Positions 22,006 to 33,200 of a stretch of DNA of 48,698 nucleotides are shown here, piece by piece (the stretch's first letter is position 1; each line of letters opens with the position of its first letter). A program made the position numbers and the translations under genes. The DNA is from Cylindrodendrum hubeiense (lineage: Eukaryota; Ascomycota; Sordariomycetes; Hypocreales; Nectriaceae). The DNA lies in assembly GCA_014621425.1 (NCBI GenBank), contig JAANBB010000314.1, forward strand, positions 1 to 48,698. The letters are read 5' to 3'. The notes beneath the pieces were generated by a model, which did not search any database, had not been told where the DNA came from, and saw only the letters and a program-made list of their open reading frames with translations.

Positions 22006-24036
22006 ATGGCTTTGAATTCAGCGCTGTCACGCACCACTGGCGCCCTCATAATTGCGCTTGCCTTTCTTCCACTCATTCTCGCCCACGGCAGTGGTCATGA
22101 TGAGGGTGAAATGGCTAACCATGGAGGCGAGCACCACGAGGCCGACAAGCCCAAGGTCGATCCCGAGTATCCCCCGACGTACTTCTCCCACGCCGACCAT
22201 GTTGGCACAATATACGCCCACATCGCCATCATGACACTGGCCTGGGTTTTTGTTTTACCAGTCGGTAAGCTTGAACTACCGAGATTCCAGGTTTTGAGTG
22301 GTTCACTAACATGATGTTTCCTTTTCTTCTCCGGCAGCTGTAATGCTTTCCTTGGCGAGGTCCCGATTCACCCTCGCTCTGCAATTCCTATTTCTGGCGA
22401 CAAATGCGGTCGGCCTCTTAGTGGGCACCATTTACAATGCCCAGACCCCAGATCTCTACCCGAATAACGCTCATCACAAGATGGGCTGGGTCGTCACTTG
22501 GATCGTCGCCGCCCAAGTCCTCATCAGCGCGGTGGGATGGGTTGCCGGAGCTGTAACACGAACCTCAAGCCATCCAGCCAGCGACAGCCACGGCTTTCTC
22601 CCTGTTCCAACCAACGCATCTCATGTAATTCAGTACCGATTGCATGAGGATTATCCACCTTTTGATCCCTACCGGCTATCCGATGATAGTGGACAGGGTA
22701 CGGAGCCTAACACCGAATCATTGAGAAACAGCTCGGTTTCTACCCTTGATGGCGTAGATGACATCCCATTGCAAGGCCCCCAAAAGGAGTACGATGATGA
22801 CGAGGATTTGGAGTCCATGTCACCATCTTCTCCTACTCCCAAGACTGCCTTCGGACGTCACGCAGCCAGCCTCGTTACCTCGCGAGTCTGGAAGTATTTT
22901 GGAATCGGAATCCAGGCTGTCGATCGCATCATTCTTCCCTTAGGCTCTATTGTCTTCGCCACCGGTATTGTGACTTTTGGCCGGTTCTTTGTAAGTGGCG
23001 ACTCCCTCCGATAGTAGCGAGGTATTATATGCTAATGTTGACTGACGCAGGAGGGGGATGGGATCTTTAACGGCCTGGCACATTGGGTCAAAGGTGGCGT
23101 CTTCTTCTGGCTCGGACTCTTCACGCTAGGCCGTTGGTCTGGCAGCTTCGCTAAAGTAGGATGGGCATGGAACGTTCGCCCGAAACAATGCGGGCAGGAA
23201 TGGCGACCTTCGGCTGAATTCGTTGAGAGCGCTTTGATCTTCTTTTACGGCTCAACCAACATCTTTCTTGAGCATCTCAGCGGATGGGGAGGTGAATGGA
23301 GTGCCCGGGACATGGAGCATATCTCCATCACGGTTCTCTTCATCGGTGGTGGCCTGGTGAGTTATGGCCCCCTCAAACACCTGAAGCCCTTTCAATCTCT
23401 GTGGAAAATAAACTCACTATTGTAACAGTGTGGTATGCTTGTTGAATCGACCCGGATCCGGGATCTTCTCAATACGGCAGTTGACGAAACTGAGGTGAAA
23501 TTCCCCTATCACGACGAGGAGACTGAGCAATCTTGCCTCCCAGAGACGTATGAGTTCTCTCTTAATCCTATACCCGCATTGGTCATCTTGTTGCTGGGCA
23601 TCATGATGAGCTCTCACACTCAGTCCACAATGATATCGAGCATGATTCACAAGCAATGGGGCAACCTCCTTCTTGGGGCATCTTTCGCCAGAGGATTAAC
23701 ATATATACTCATATTCCTCAAGCCCCCCAAGTCGATTCTCCCTTCTCGACCTCCCACTGAGCTCCTTGCTTCTTTTGGTTTGATTTCAGGAGGCATCATT
23801 TTCATGGCAAGTGTAAGTTTTCGATCCGCTTGAAAGATACAGCGGTAGTATACTAATTATGACAGGCCGGCGATACAGTCCAGGGAATGATTCACTATGA
23901 CTTGGATGCCATGTTCATGTACACCATTACCATGGGATTGGTTGGGCTGTTGATGGCTTGGGAGGTCATCGTTCTTGCCATCAAGGGATGGGCGGTTCGC
24001 CGAGAGCGGCGCCATGAGTCGCATCAAGTCATATGA
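22006..24036 (+). CDS. YTP1: Ytp1-type multispanning membrane protein (590 aa, 5 exons)
   Basis: Belongs to the fungal Ytp1 family (N-terminal DUF2427 plus C-terminal Ytp1 domain). Biochemical function is not established; the yeast founder was noted for weak similarity to electron-transport membrane proteins. Coding exons are 22006-22264, 22338-22990, 23051-23356, 23429-23812 and 23866-24036. A signal/anchor (ALIIALAFLPLILAHG) is followed by a His-rich segment (HGSGHDEGEMANHGGEHHEA, then SHADHVG). Then come membrane helices with conserved NAHHKMGWVVTWIVAAQVLI, an acidic cytosolic loop (about 22640-22850), and a C-terminal multi-TM half with ESALIFFYGSTNIFLEHLSG and HISITVLFIGGGL. The His pattern resembles cytochrome b561-like haem-binding helices, but that is inference. 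All four introns are phase-consistent. Confidence 0.9.
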
Positions 24037-24644
24037 ACACAAAGATTGTATTTCGATTGTTGGATGCATAGCCATGAGCATTGCGGAGTGCTTTTCACGG
24101 CGTCAAGCTTGTTTTAAGATACCCCTCATGAACTCAACGCCTATTATTTAGAATCCTTCTAGTTCCCGTTCCTCCACAATTATATCAAGCAGTATAACCA
24201 ATTCGACGCACATTCGAATATCCCAATAGCTTGGCCTGTCATATGAGAACGTTCTCAATCATTGTTAAGCTGCCATCTCAAGGCGGAGACTCCTTGGTTG
24301 GACATTTATTGACATCCCAGTTGGCATATGGTGACCCTCTTGTAGATCGGGGTATGGAACCATAAGCAAGTATCCCGAATGGGATTTCATGCTTCCGCTG
24401 GGCGCAGTTGGTCGGTTCCATTTCAGGTCCATGATGAATGTTGTTTGTTGGTGTGGACGGATCGTGGTTTCACTCCCAGCGTGGAATGAGAATTTTCATG
24501 CCCCCAGTCAAGTCATGTCGATAGACTTATCTCCGAAAACTGATTCATTTTGATGAAGCCTCATAAAATGCCCATTCTTATCACCCAAGTCATATCCAGG
24601 AATGAGATTGGTCGTGCCTCTTGAGGTGTGACAAGTCACCCCAG
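24037..24644. other. Convergent intergenic region between YTP1 and RSA3
   Basis: 608 bp, moderately AT-rich. I see no gene, repeat or RNA here; it probably contains both 3' UTRs. Confidence 0.5.
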
Positions 24645-24878
24645 TTAAGCATCTTGTCCCTTGCCACCCTTCGAGGCCGTCACCACACGCTTCTGATCCT
24701 CCAACGAGAAAAGCCCCGCGCCTTGCTGCAGAGCATGGACAAGAAACGGAATCGAGTCAGCCTTGAAGTCCTCGGCGGTGCGGACCTTGTCAAGATCCTC
24801 AGAGAGCTCCTGCGTGGTGCGTTGCAGATAGTAGGATGAGAACTCGGCCTCCCGCTGGTTGTCGGCCTTTCCGGACAT
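24645..24878 (-). CDS. RSA3: Ribosome assembly protein 3 domain protein (77 aa)
   Basis: The sequence EDLDKVRTAEDFKADSIPFL followed by VHALQQGAGLFSLEDQKRVV aligns with the conserved C-terminal block of yeast Rsa3 (DDINRLRAAPDF, ILADALQEGIGMF). Rsa3 is a nucleolar factor in early 60S subunit assembly that works with Dbp6. Yeast Rsa3 is about 220 aa with a long charged N-terminus; here only the conserved block plus a short Lys/Gly tail is present from ATG 24878. A further 5' exon is possible: a ctccag acceptor-like sequence lies about 25 nt upstream of the ATG in an open frame, but I could not identify a convincing donor exon. Identification rests on the motif alone. Confidence 0.72.
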   Translation of the reverse strand: MSGKADNQREAEFSSYYLQRTTQELSEDLDKVRTAEDFKADSIPFLVHALQQGAGLFSLEDQKRVVTASKGGKGQDA

Positions 24879-25430
24879 GATTGAGACCCTTATTTCTGGA
24901 GAAGGACTTTTTTTCGGGAGACGAATATGAAGATGGATATGTATGTCCTGGATTGTTGATCAAGTTGCTGGGATTGTTGAAAGAGAAAGCGGATGGTGGG
25001 TCCTTGCGAGAGAGGTTTGCAGTCGTACAGTGTTTATACAGTGATCGTAAATAAAACACTGTATGGGTTTGACTCAACTTGGCTTGGATGGTGGATTCAG
25101 AATGCGCTAGCGCAGTCAACATATCGCATTCGTATAATCGAAGCAGTTTTATCTGGATTTGGGGTTTGAAGGTGTCACATACGTTTGGTAATGTCGTCTT
25201 GTGGTTGAATTGCGTAGTGTATCTAACACTAAGGAACAAAGGGCTGATAATGTTGGGCATCACATTAAAGCTAATATTGAACTGTTTCTTCTATATACTT
25301 CGTAGACTACCCCTGAAGCTCCTTCTAGACCTCTAGCAATGCGCTCAAGCAAAATGCAATCCGGTACGCCTCCCGCTTCCCGTTCTTCATCTATCATGGT
25401 CGTGACCTGCGGAAATCATTTTGAAGCAAT
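24879..25430. other. Intergenic, RSA3 promoter and RAD54 3' flank
   Basis: 552 bp, AT-richer than average. A 154-codon minus frame (24799-25263) overlaps RSA3 out of frame and has no conserved content, so I do not call it. Bases 25320-25430 precede the RAD54 stop and probably hold its 3' UTR. Confidence 0.45.
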
Positions 25431-27908
25431 TTAATGAGATATGTACTGGAACACGGCAGACACATCTGGCTCCCCACATTCCTGGCGTAACAACAAGTCT
25501 TGGATGGGCTTCAGCCCATCATTGACAAAATGATTCCAGGTGCTGGTGTCTCCGTACAACAGAGCCGGTGCCTTGATGTACTGCTTTCCATCCGGCTTGC
25601 ATCGTTTGCACTTGAATGATTCGTGGGTGTCGCTCCTGGTATCCGCGCGATACTGGAAAAGCTCGCGGAGACTATCAAGCGAGAAGTGCCGTTCGACATC
25701 CTCCGCCGAGTCGACGACGCATGATGAAAGACTTTGTTTATGGGACTGGCGCTGGAAGATTTTTTCCTCAATGGTTCCTGTCGCAATGAAGCGGTAGACA
25801 AAGCAATCCTTCTTTTGACCGTCACGCCAAACTCGAGCCAGGGCTTGCTGATCAGCAGCTGGGTTCCAGTCGGGATCGAAGAGGATGAGACGATTTGCGC
25901 CAATCAAGTTGATACCGCAACCACCTGCCTTGCTGCTGAGTAAGAAGATAAACTCGTCTCCGGCAGGGTCGTTGAATCGATCCACCAGTTTCTGGCGCTT
26001 GTTGACATTCATTGTGCCGTCGAGCCGGAGACATCCGTATTGGCGGGAGCGGCAGAGTCGCTCAAAGAGGTCCAGCGTTGAAGTATAGTTGCTGATCAAA
26101 ACGATCTTGTCATTAGTATCATGACGAATGCGAGCAAGCATCCGATCCAGGACTGTCATCTTTCCAGAGTACCATGACTTGATCTCACGGTCTCGGCCAC
26201 GCGACTCCTTGGGAACATAATCATCAGGGAAACACCCCTCAGAGCCGGGCAGGTCATCGGAGAGGTTCAGAAGGTCTGGGTGGTTGCAAAGCTTCTTTAA
26301 GATGTTGATAGCTTTCAGCGGCTGGCTTCCCTTGCCTCGGAGAAGGGCCTGGATGTCCGGGCTTGTGATGAAGTAGTTGTAGAGGTCGAGCTGGAATGGA
26401 GCCAAGTTGCAAAAGACCACATGCTCATACTTGACAGGCAAGTACTTGGAGAGGATGTCGTTGGTCCGGCGAATCAAAAACTTGTTGACGACACCCAGCA
26501 ACTCCGCAGTACACTCATCGCCTTTCTTGCGGTCGGCTTGTGACGCATCTGCGTCTCGTCCACGAAGGATGGGGATTTCGAACCGCTTGCGGAATTCTAG
26601 TCGCGTTCCGAGCAGGTTTGGGTTGGCAAAGCTAGTGAGAGAAAAGTACTCTGTAAGGTCGTTCTGGATAGGAGTTCCGGTAAGAATTACCCGTCTTGAG
26701 ACATTAAGGCTGTTGAGGGCGTTGAATGTGTTGCTGTCGCTATTCTTCAACCGATGACCCTCGTCGCAGAATAATAAGCCGATCTTGGTATGTTTGAGCT
26801 CTTCCACATTCAAACGCAGGGTTTCGTAGGAGACAATGATAACGGGACGAGTCACGGACCGGCCGCTGGCAATAGCCCATTGGCGCAATTGACGTGTCAA
26901 CTCCTCCTTTGTGGCCTTGCCATCGATGGCAAATGGCGTGACGGCATTAGCACCGAGCCATTTTACCAGCTCGTTGGCCCAATTCTTGACCAAACTGGCG
27001 GGACACACCACAATTGCCTTTTGAATTGTGGTTTTCCCGGCATCCGGTGACTGTTTCAGTAACGTCCACATGAGACTGATGCACTGCAGAGTCTTGCCCA
27101 AACCCATCTCATCAGCCATGATACAGCCGTTGGCCTTTTCATCTATCATGCCGGTCACACATCGATACATGAACTTGACACCCTCGACTTGATGAGGGCG
27201 AAGAATCTTGGCGAGCCTGGGATCGATGACGACGGGGATACGAGGATGCTCATTATCCACCTTCTTCCTGATGCCGAGGATCTCAGCCAAACTTTTGTGC
27301 ACCAGTGGCGCATCGAGCTTCTCTGCGGAACCATCTGCCTTGGCCTGCTCAGCCACGATCTTAGGGGCGTCAATGGGCTTGTCGTCGATGGTTGGATCAT
27401 GAAGAACAATGGCAAACTCGCCGCCAGGGTCATGAAGGGCCTTGGGGATGAATACAGCGCCTTGCCGGAGGCCAAGGGTGGGTGGGGGTCGATTGGTGCT
27501 GTAGGCGGTACTGTCCTTGTTCTTAAGAGGCACCGAGAAGGCCTTGCGGAAGACGACCCCCTTCTCCTTGGGCTGAAATACAGGGAATCGGTTGGCGTCT
27601 CGCGTAGTAAGGGCGAGTCGGTCTTGGTTGCTATATGGCTTATCCGCGTCGGTCTCGCCATCAGCACCGGCGTAGTCAACCTTTCTTCGCTTCCGAGCTG
27701 GCCGGTCGATGGCAGGGGTCCTTCCCGCAACACCAGGGCATTTGAATGGCTTGTGCAACCGTTCGATGGTTTGCGGTGTAGTCACGCGCTTACGGCCCAC
27801 GGCACTTCCTTTGCCACCTGAGGGCGTGGAGGTGGACGGCCTGGGAATGAGTTAGTTGCAAGACACCAGTAGATCGACTCTGGGGAGAGTAGCGTACGGG
27901 AGAGGCAT
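25431..27908 (-). CDS. RAD54: DNA repair and recombination motor protein Rad54 (806 aa, 2 exons)
   Basis: SNF2-family dsDNA translocase that promotes Rad51 strand exchange in homologous recombination (Neurospora mus-25). Exon 1 has only 11 coding nt (27898-27908, MPLP); a 57-nt intron is followed by exon 25431-27840. The N-terminal basic region (PARKRRKVDYAG) precedes the helicase core: motif I DEMGLGKT (residues 247-254), motif II DEGH (363-366), motif III LTGTPIQND, and in the second lobe GCGINLIGANRLILFDPDWN and RVWRDGQKK. The DEGH box and the C-terminal zinc-like CKRC followed by KPDGKQY support Rad54 rather than other Snf2 proteins. The 17 residues before the first in-frame GTG (PPSTSTPSGGKGSAVGRKR) match the family, which supports the spliced start. 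It is divergent from the carrier gene. Confidence 0.96.
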
Positions 27909-28840
27909 GGCTTCTTCTGCCCGTAACAGTGGTGCACAAGGCAGCAGCTTCGTCGAGTAAGTGCCCGCGTCTTTCAACCCACTGACGAGCGGAGGAAGAG
28001 TTGGAAAGCCTGTCAACCTCGTGCGAAGGCAGAATGCAGGTTGACAAAGCAGCGAGTTTGTTTGGTGAGGCGCGACTGGGTAGAGAGCGACGCGACACAA
28101 GGCAGACACGCTATCACGTGGGCTGGCGCCTCCCCACTAAACATGGAAGGGACTACCTAAGCACCCTACATAGCTAGGCGGCAGGAATCGGCTATCTTGG
28201 ATCTCGCTAACGTGCTAACCCCCACCGAGTACAGCGCCTCCACCGGCTTACATAAAGCCAAAACAATCAGGGCTCAGGGAACGAGGACTCAAGTGATGGT
28301 CATCAACGGCATCGACGAGATGCGATTTCTTTCTCTTCTTGAGCGAGCCTGGAGTTTCCAGCACTCATCTGTGACTTCCTAAACCCCGCCCACAATACAA
28401 TTTAGGCTTACCCAGGTTCGCATTGGCCGACTCTTCCTGTCTTTCCATCCGGCTTCAACGTCGTCACTAACACATGCACTCCAATTCCAGTGCCAGCGTC
28501 TCCGCCACCGAAAGAAGCCGCTCGGCAGTGGATATGGCTTTGCCGAGCATCGCACCGTTGGTCCGGCTTTGACCCCTCTCTAGTTTACCTCACTGAGCGT
28601 CATATTAACGTTGTCACCGCGACCATTGTTGGACATTTTGATCATTGACAAAGATTTGACCGAGTTCAACTTATCAACCTCAATGCCACCGTGAGCCGTC
28701 GCATTCTTGCCACTGCTGGTCTGTCCTAGGCCCTTGCCTGTATCGACGTGCTAATCCCAATCGCCACCGCCCGACACGACATTACGAGGCACCTTGATTG
28801 CGTTCTCGGGAGCTTGAATTCGCGAAATCTCACTGCTACT
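27909..28840. promoter_or_regulatory. Bidirectional region between RAD54 and the mitochondrial carrier
   Basis: 932 bp with no gene recognised. CACGTG lies at 28115-28120 and a gacgcgac sequence (MCB-like core ACGCG) at about 28089-28096, both within 210 bp of the RAD54 start. An MCB-type site would suit a DNA-repair gene with S-phase expression, but the match is partial. The carrier frame stays open upstream to a GTG at 28748. Confidence 0.4.
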
Positions 28841-29803
28841 ATGTCGGCCGACTTCTGGGCAGGCTACCTGAGCGGAGCGGTTGGTATCCTTATTGGCAAT
28901 CCTCTTGACGTGATCAAGGTTCGACTGCAAGCCCAGCATGCAAGTGCAACTTCAACCCCAGCCGTTGCCGCCGCTACTTCAAGCCTTAATTCCACCGCAT
29001 ATGCTCGGTATTTTGGAAATTCGGCAGCCTTGGTTACTGGGACTGCCGCTCCAATCCTCGGATATGGCGCCCTAAATGCTCTTCTCTTCGTCTCTTACAA
29101 CCGTACTGAGACGGCCCTGAACAATATCTTCGCTGTTCGGGAAAGCCTGTGGTCGACCTGGTTAGCTGGTGCCGTTGGCGGTCTCGCAACTTGGGTAGTC
29201 AGTACCCCGACAGAGCTGATCAAGTGCCGGGCCCAGCTGTCAAGTCAACACATATCCAGCTGGGCCATCACTAAGCAGATATGGCGGAGTGAAGGCGTCC
29301 GTGGGCTTTACCTTGGTGGCACTGTAACTGCAATCCGCGACAGCGTTGGGTATGGTTTCTACTTCTGGTCATACGAGCTGAGCAGCCGTTGGCTCGCTGC
29401 AGAGCCCGGCAAGGAGGCCTCTTTTCAACACGAAGCCGCCAAGGTCCTCCTTTGTGGAGGACTAGCTGGCGTAGTGACTTGGGCCAGTATCTTCCCGCTT
29501 GATGTTATCAAGACCCGAGTCCAGACCCAACCCGGAGTTAGACAACCAGAGACCTCACCCCTTCTTGGATCAGACCCAAGCCAACAACAAAGAAGAATCG
29601 GTGCATTCCGCGTCGCACAAGACACATATAAAGAGGGTGGTGCCCGTGTCTTCTTCCGTGGCCTGACGGTCTGTAGTGTGAGAGCCTTTGTCGTCAACGC
29701 CGTTCAGTGGGCAGTCTACGAATGGGTGATGCATGAGCTAGGACATGGCCGGAAACAACGGGCCCGAACCGACGTCGTTGGGGCTCAAATAACTCAAGCC
29801 TAG
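28841..29803 (+). CDS. Mitochondrial carrier (SLC25) family protein (320 aa, intronless)
   Basis: Six-helix inner-membrane solute carrier with three Mito_carr repeats. The signature motifs are NPLDVIKVRLQ, TPTELIKCRAQ and FPLDVIKTRVQ, one per repeat, each fitting Px[DE]xx[KR]. The second motif, with Glu and IKCRAQ, resembles the ornithine/acylcarnitine carrier group, and GTAAPILGYGALNALLF fits that group too. The substrate cannot be fixed from sequence. The first repeat is unusual: after RLQAQ it has an Ala/Ser/Thr-rich stretch (about residues 33-52) and no clear EG-G-YRG segment before the second helix. I start at ATG 28841 (MSADFWAGYLSGAVGI); upstream in-frame sequence has only a GTG. It lacks introns, unlike most neighbours. 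Confidence 0.92.
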   Translation: MSADFWAGYLSGAVGILIGNPLDVIKVRLQAQHASATSTPAVAAATSSLNSTAYARYFGNSAALVTGTAAPILGYGALNALLFVSYNRTETALNNIFAVRESLWSTWLAGAVGGLATWVVSTPTELIKCRAQLSSQHISSWAITKQIWRSEGVRGLYLGGTVTAIRDSVGYGFYFWSYELSSRWLAAEPGKEASFQHEAAKVLLCGGLAGVVTWASIFPLDVIKTRVQTQPGVRQPETSPLLGSDPSQQQRRIGAFRVAQDTYKEGGARVFFRGLTVCSVRAFVVNAVQWAVYEWVMHELGHGRKQRARTDVVGAQITQA

Positions 29804-30294
29804 ATCAGCAGAGACCAGAAGCTGGATTCGGTTGGATTAGGACGATGCCAAGGTCCCAAAATACACATAGAACACTTGCATAGGTACACAGTATTGCATG
29901 CAGTGATATTGACATTACCATTGCCAGAGCAACCATTTGAACCGTAGCTCTTTATCCTCGCGCTGTCCTTTTCAGTACTTTAATCTATGCGGATTACACT
30001 GAGGAGCTCTCGACGGCCAGGCTTCACTCTACTTGTCATGCGGTCCACTTACGATTCGTTCAACACAACGACCCAAGCTTCAGATAGATCGATGATTGTG
30101 TCCGAGGTCAAAACACACAACACGAGAGAGCCTGCGTAAGAGAAATATTCGGAAATCACACTGCCCATAACTCCGACAGTCCGGCCCTTTGAACCCGAAC
30201 CACGCCGCTATTATAACGATTTACACAATATCCTGGGACGCCCCGTATCCATGATATCCCTTCCTGGTAGCTGATGCCATCACGGGAAGCTACC
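29804..30294. other. Convergent intergenic region between the carrier and RSC1
   Basis: 491 bp, presumably 3' UTRs of both genes. A short minus frame runs through here from RSC1 in another frame and is a shadow. I tested 30170-30240 for a tRNA because of a ggttcgggttcaaa-like sequence on the minus strand but could not fold a cloverleaf. Confidence 0.45.
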
Positions 30295-33200
30295 TTAGGC
30301 CACGCCTTTCTCTCCAGTAGCCTCTCGCCATCCCTCCAAGCCAGCCTCCTTCTTCCATCGCTGGGTGTCTTCGTCGAAATGTTCAAGCCACTTTGCCATG
30401 GCACCTGTTGCTTGCGAAACCATCTCCTCCTTTGCCTCCCTTGCAGCTTCAGCGTCCAGCTCGATGCGCTTTTGGGATTCAAGAGAAGCTTTCTCGTCGC
30501 GTTCCTTACGCTTCTTCTCCCGGTCGGCCAACCACTGCTCTCTACTGGCGAGGTACTTGATGCTGTGCCCCAGTCCGGCACTGTCGTTTGAAACACCCTT
30601 GTGGGGTCGGTCAAGAGGCGGTGCAGTGAAGAACAAGACTCGGCCAGCACTATCGTGCTGGAAGGACTGTCGGACTTCCGCCGGGAGAGCCTCGTGGAGA
30701 TTGTCCGGGAGCGTATAGACCTCAGGAGGCCTGGGTGGGTTGTACATGTTGCCGGGGGGGAGGACGTTGCCAGGCGCAGGGCCCATGGGAGTCCGGGCGA
30801 CAGGAGGGACGGGTACTTGGCCATACGTAGGTGCCATCGGGTTGCCCATCTGCGGCTGTTGGTGCATCGGAGCCGCTGGCGACTGTGGATATCCCTGGAC
30901 ATAACTCTGGGGGTACCCCGGTTGAGGGTGCTGGTGAGGGTGCTGGTACTGGACCGGGCGGACAGAAACCTGAGGAGCTGGTGGCCCGAGATGGGGAGGG
31001 TGAGGAATGGGCACAGGTGTCTGGTGAATCTGCGGAGGAGCTGCCACCGGGGTCACAGGCTGGAAGTGAGGCGCCATGTGTGCGTTGTACTGGCCGGGCG
31101 ACGGAGATGGTCCCGGGCCGGGATACGGCACCGAACCCCTCGCAGCGTCCACGGACACATCTCTAGGCGCCGACATCATGGACGCACGTCGGCCACCATC
31201 GACAGCGATGTCTGGGATGGGAACAGCCGACATGGACATTGGTTGCGGTGGCGGTGTAGGTTCGGGAGGCGGCGACTCCTACAAAGCAAAGGATCATTGT
31301 CAGTCAATTAAATGCCAAAGTGAATGCGATGGTGATGGTGATGGTGATGGTGAAGGTGAAAGTGAAGTGTGTCAACCTGAGGCAGGAAGATACTGCTATC
31401 GGGGTACCAGCAAACAGAAAGGATGCGAGGGGTCGAGGGGCAGTAAAGACAGGGATTGTAGAAGGCTGGCTGATTGCCGACCGATCAGGCAGCGCTGCGG
31501 CTGCGACAAGCAATTCAGCCTTGGGGAACTCTTGTTACTCACATTCGACTCTCGAGGGCGGCGATGCACGGCCCCGACAATGGGCGGCGCGTTGGGGCTC
31601 CCCCACGTCGGCTTGGGGAGCTCGTCCGTTTCCTTGGCGTCTTCGCGAAGTAAATGCTTGATGGGGCTAGGGACCTTCTTCATCCTTCGGGGCACGTCAA
31701 AGAGGTCCATCTCATAGTCCCGTTCGCGCACCTCGTCCGGTACGCAGCTCGCCCACGTCTTGATCTTGTTGAATCGGAACCGCTCCTCGTTGTACCGCGA
31801 CTCACAGACGTAGACGTCCTTGTCCGGGGGGAATCCGCGAGGTCGGCCCTTGTTGAACCGTGTCACAAACATGACGAAGCACCGGTCCAGGACATCTTCA
31901 ATCTGGTGGTCGCGGTACTGCCCCGTCTTGACCACCTCGTGCTCGAAGAAGTGCTTCTCGAAGCGGTGCACCGTCTGCTCGGGTCGGTAGTACCAGCACG
32001 CGTTGATCCATTTTTGGCCGGCGCGATCCTGCCAGGTTCGATAGATTTGCGCCACGATGGGTTTGGCGAGGTCATTCGGGTTCCGGATGTGAACCCAATC
32101 ACCTGAGAGTAAGACGTCAGCGGTTGCCCCAAAAAGCCGGGGTCTGTCAATATCGCTCCAATACATACCAACTTTCCATATCTGTCCGTTGTACTGGATT
32201 TCTGCCAGTGGAAGCTTGCCATCTTCGTCTCGGAAGTCGTCGTCGGGCCTAGCCTTCTCCTGTCCAGCGAGGACTCGAGCTTGCTTCTGTAGCTCCACGG
32301 CGGCCACGTGCACCTCGCTATCATCCTCGTTATATAGCTTTGCATTCTCAAACATCAACTCCATGTCTTGCATCATGTGATCGACATGTTGATACTTCTT
32401 TCGCTTCGCCTTCTTCTTAATGTTGTCGAGGGCCATTGGGTTGGAGATGGTCTGATAGTAGTCGGGAACCACGGCTTTGTCGGGGAGCTTCTCGAATGGC
32501 AAGATGAGCAGGTTTCCGTCATCATCCTTGGGCTTCCTGAGACCTTTAAGGATTGATGAAATGCGCGCCTCAGTAGGAGTCAAAACCATAGGTGGCCGAC
32601 CCCTGCGCTTGTGTGCATCATCGTCCTTGTCCTCGTCTCGGTCTCTCCGTCCAAAGCCAGAGGCACGACCTCGTCTCCGGCGGCGACGGCGGCCTCCTTC
32701 ATCATCAGAATCGTCCTCATCCTCGTCCTCGTCATCGTCCTCATCTTCTACTTCCTCGTCCTCATCTTCTTCATCATCCTCTTCCCCAGGTGGGGAGTCC
32801 CCTTCAATCGGTGGGAGTTCTCCCAGGTCGGGAAGCTTCGCATCTTCGATCGAAATGTAACCCTTTTCCACCAGCTTCTGGAGCTCTTCAACGAACATCT
32901 CCCTTAGTCGAACCGCGGCGCCGAAGATGGGAGCAGAGGGGCGGTTGTACACCTGGGCATTGTGGAAGATCTGCGACACATCCTTGACGAACTCAGGAAA
33001 AGAGGAGTATTGCTTCTTTTGGGTTTTTCCCTATAATTCTGGGTCAGTAAAGCTATCGTGGCCCGCGACCACAACTAGATTGATGGCATACCCTGACGGT
33101 GCTAAACGCAACAGGTTCGGCTATGACTTCGAAATAGTCAGGTAACACGCGCCGGTTCGGGATGCGCTGGAAGCCGCTGGCCAGCTCCTCGCCACTGTAG

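Noticed and set aside
30165..30240. Possible tRNA on the minus strand (ggttcgggttcaaa)
   Set aside because: No matching acceptor, D or anticodon stems could be paired around it.
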